Below are positions 6,077 to 7,270 of a stretch of DNA of 7,270 nucleotides, piece after piece. The translations under genes and the position numbers were made by a program. The DNA comes from Candidatus Izemoplasmatales bacterium (lineage in GTDB: Bacteria > Bacillota_I > Bacilli_A > Izemoplasmatales > Hujiaoplasmataceae): NCBI GenBank assembly GCA_028699855.1, contig JAQVTV010000045.1, forward strand, positions 1 through 7,270, written 5' to 3'. Under the pieces are notes generated by a model. It searched no databases, had not been told where the DNA came from, and was given only the letters and a program-made list of their open reading frames with translations. Position 1 is the stretch's first letter. Each line of letters starts with the position of its first letter.

Positions 6077-6793
6077 TTATTCTTCGTTCGCTACGATGTT
6101 TCCGTGATAGATCGTCATCTCTTCTTCTGCGATCACGGAAGCCTCGAGGTGGGATGTGAAGAACTCCTTGTCCACATCCTCCATCATATCATATGCCATG
6201 TCATTGATGATGATGACATCAAATGCTTCTGAATTCGCGATGAGCGCAAGCCGCATCGCTGTATTGTTGAAATCGATTCCCCACTCTTCATCCAGAGGGG
6301 CATCGTCGCGATCATCTACGCCAAAATCGGATTCAGGAGGAGTCATGCGCGGAAACGTCGCCATGCCAATCCCGATATCGATCGTTTCCAGTCCGGAACC
6401 CATTAATGCCTGATTATAGAGTTCCAGCATCGTGTTCATCAAGACAACGTCTTCGAACAAGTGCACGACCGCTTCGCCATCAGGCGTAAAACTCGTGGCT
6501 CTGACATAGTCATCGCCGGACTCGACGACGACCACTTCGGGGTCACGCTTGAGCAGCACCAATGATTCGAGCAAAAATGATTCAAGCAAAAGGGCCGCTT
6601 TGGGATGGGATTGATCTCCGTAGAAATCATCGATATTGTGCACCATCACAAAAATGTCCGTATAGAGTTCTTCATAATCATACTCGGCAAACGTTTCAAC
6701 CATCGTCGCAGAAGCCAGGGTTGATGTGGCTTGATCGACGTCTGCCAAGAGGATTTCATTGATTTTTTTGCGAATGTCACTCATATCCAACAT
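6077..6793 (-). CDS. Uncharacterised protein with a degenerate class III nucleotide-cyclase-like fold
   Basis: A 238-aa acidic, soluble protein of unknown function. From residue 45 on, its pattern follows the adenylate/guanylate cyclase homology domain. IFVMVHNIDDF (47-57) lines up with the first metal strand (typically M-F-x-D-I-x-G-F), with N53 in place of the metal aspartate. VVVESGDDYVRA (88-99) matches K-T-I-G-D-x-x-x-A, keeping D94 but with V90 for the base-selecting lysine. IDIGIGMATF (138-147) matches the IGIH strand. N177-T-A-M-R181 matches the N-x-A-x-R transition-state pair. FDVIIINDMAYDMM corresponds to the closing 'ILVSE' strand. So some catalytic residues are kept and others lost. 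The ATG at 6793 has AAGGAG eight bases upstream; a second ATG at 6784 is less well placed. First gene of the operon with the synthase and SDR. Fold assignment is my inference; protein reality is near certain. Confidence 0.85.
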   Translation of the reverse strand: MLDMSDIRKKINEILLADVDQATSTLASATMVETFAEYDYEELYTDIFVMVHNIDDFYGDQSHPKAALLLESFLLESLVLLKRDPEVVVVESGDDYVRATSFTPDGEAVVHLFEDVVLMNTMLELYNQALMGSGLETIDIGIGMATFPRMTPPESDFGVDDRDDAPLDEEWGIDFNNTAMRLALIANSEAFDVIIINDMAYDMMEDVDKEFFTSHLEASVIAEEEMTIYHGNIVANEE

Positions 6794-6827
6794 GGGAAAA
6801 ACTCCTTGAAGATAAATATTATGTTAT

Positions 6828-6836
6828 ATTATAGCA
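6828..6836 (-). promoter_or_regulatory. Extended -10 promoter of the three-gene operon
   Basis: Reading the minus strand, TGCTATAAT at 6836-6828 is a perfect extended -10. No good -35 is seen. The start would fall near 6821, giving a leader of about 28 bases before the ATG at 6793. The upstream transporter terminator (6875-6910) isolates this promoter, so the cyclase-like, synthase and SDR genes form their own unit. Confidence 0.65.
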
Positions 6837-6874
6837 CGAAGCCCAAGAGAAATACATTTATTTCTGAGGTAATC

Positions 6875-6910
6875 AAAAAATATGGTCCACGGGTTCGACC
6901 GTGGACCATA
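6875..6910 (-). terminator. Rho-independent terminator of the ABC permease gene
   Basis: TATGGTCCACGG at 6881-6892 is perfectly complementary to 6899-6910, with a 6-base loop. On the minus strand it begins 21 bases past the permease stop and is followed by six T residues (6880-6875). Confidence 0.93.
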
Positions 6911-6931
6911 TGCATGAGGGAAAGGCTGATA

Positions 6932-7270
6932 TTACTCGGTTCTAAGCGCGACAACCGGATCTTTTCTCGAGGCAATACGCGCAGGAACATATCCCGCAAG
7001 AAAAGCGAGTGTGATTGAAATGGCGAGCAGGAATAAGGCGTGATAAGGTGACAATTTCGCGACATTCGGCATTTCCGCCAGTCGCTCGATGATCGAATTG
7101 ATGGGTATGATCATCAACCCTGCCACGAGAATACCGACGATACCTGAGGCGAATCCGATCAGCAGGTTTTCGGCATTGAATACGCGAGCGATATCTTTTT
7201 TTCTCGCGCCGAGTGCCCGCAAAACCCCGATTTCCTTAATCCGTTCGAGCACGGATATATAAGTGATGAT
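6932..7270 (-). CDS. ABC transporter permease, FtsX/MacB family, C-terminal part
   Basis: The last 112 residues of a membrane permease whose start lies beyond the right edge; the frame is open to base 7270 (reading IITYISVLERIKEIGVLRAL), so a GTG at 7252 is not the true start. The ERIKEIGVLRALGARKKDI segment is the hallmark cytoplasmic coupling region of FtsX-like permeases. It is followed by a transmembrane segment (LLIGFASGIVGILVAGLMII), an extracellular stretch with NSIIERLAEMP, a last transmembrane segment (about ALFLLAISITLAFLAGYVP) and the typical cytoplasmic end ARIASRKDPVVALRTE. Such permeases work with a LolD/MacB-type ATPase to move lipids, peptides or proteins, or to sense antimicrobial peptides. 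Substrate cannot be told from this end. Ends in TAA, then a strong terminator. Confidence 0.92.
   Translation of the reverse strand: MITYISVLERIKEIGVLRALGARKKDIARVFNAENLLIGFASGIVGILVAGLMIIPINSIIERLAEMPNVAKLSPYHALFLLAISITLAFLAGYVPARIASRKDPVVALRTE

Noticed and set aside
6200..6225. Repetitive GATGATGATGAC tract inside the cyclase-like gene
   Set aside because: It encodes hydrophobic and acidic residues (IIINDMAYDMM) in frame and is explained by the protein sequence; not a microsatellite or CRISPR-like repeat.
7250..7252. GTG as the start of the permease gene, giving a 106-residue protein
   Set aside because: The frame continues upstream to the window edge with the family-typical IITYISVLERIKEIG, so the gene is cut by the window and the GTG codes for an internal valine.

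Overview
The window looks like the genome of a low-GC Firmicute or Mollicute-like bacterium of the Acholeplasma/Izemoplasma/Erysipelotrichia type. I infer this from Shine-Dalgarno sites of the AGGAGG type, an AT-rich accessory half, short intergenic gaps, and TGA used as a stop (standard code, unlike Mycoplasma). The genus cannot be fixed from the sequence. Every convincing gene lies on the minus strand, so transcription runs right to left.

Right edge (6932-7270): the C-terminal end of an ABC-transporter permease of the FtsX/MacB type, entering from beyond the window and closed by a perfect 12-bp terminator hairpin.

4050-6836: one promoter with a perfect extended -10 drives three tightly packed genes. 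The first is an unannotated 238-aa protein that I read as a degenerate class III nucleotide-cyclase fold. The second is a PLP-dependent alpha-oxoamine synthase closest in motif to bacterial serine palmitoyltransferase. The third is a short-chain dehydrogenase starting directly at the synthase stop codon (TAAGTG). Synthase plus reductase would catalyse the first two steps of long-chain-base (sphingolipid) synthesis: acyl-CoA plus an amino acid to a 3-keto amine, then reduction of the ketone. A small terminator follows, then rlmD (23S rRNA uracil-C5 methyltransferase), which ends in a very strong terminator.

1-2672 is clearly more AT-rich and looks like an accessory island at the 3' end of rlmD. 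A DNA-repeat unit holding the last 13 codons of rlmD, its stop, its terminator and about 140 bp of downstream DNA occurs twice: intact at 2454-2714 and as a detached copy at 331-526. Between the copies lie a complete AAA ATPase with a DUF4143 C-terminus, a 54-codon ORF resembling the N-terminus of a phage portal protein, and a plus-strand ORF remnant. The most likely reading is insertion or recombination at the rlmD 3' end, a known type of integration site for mobile elements, followed by decay. No integrase, transposase, tRNA, rRNA or CRISPR array is visible.
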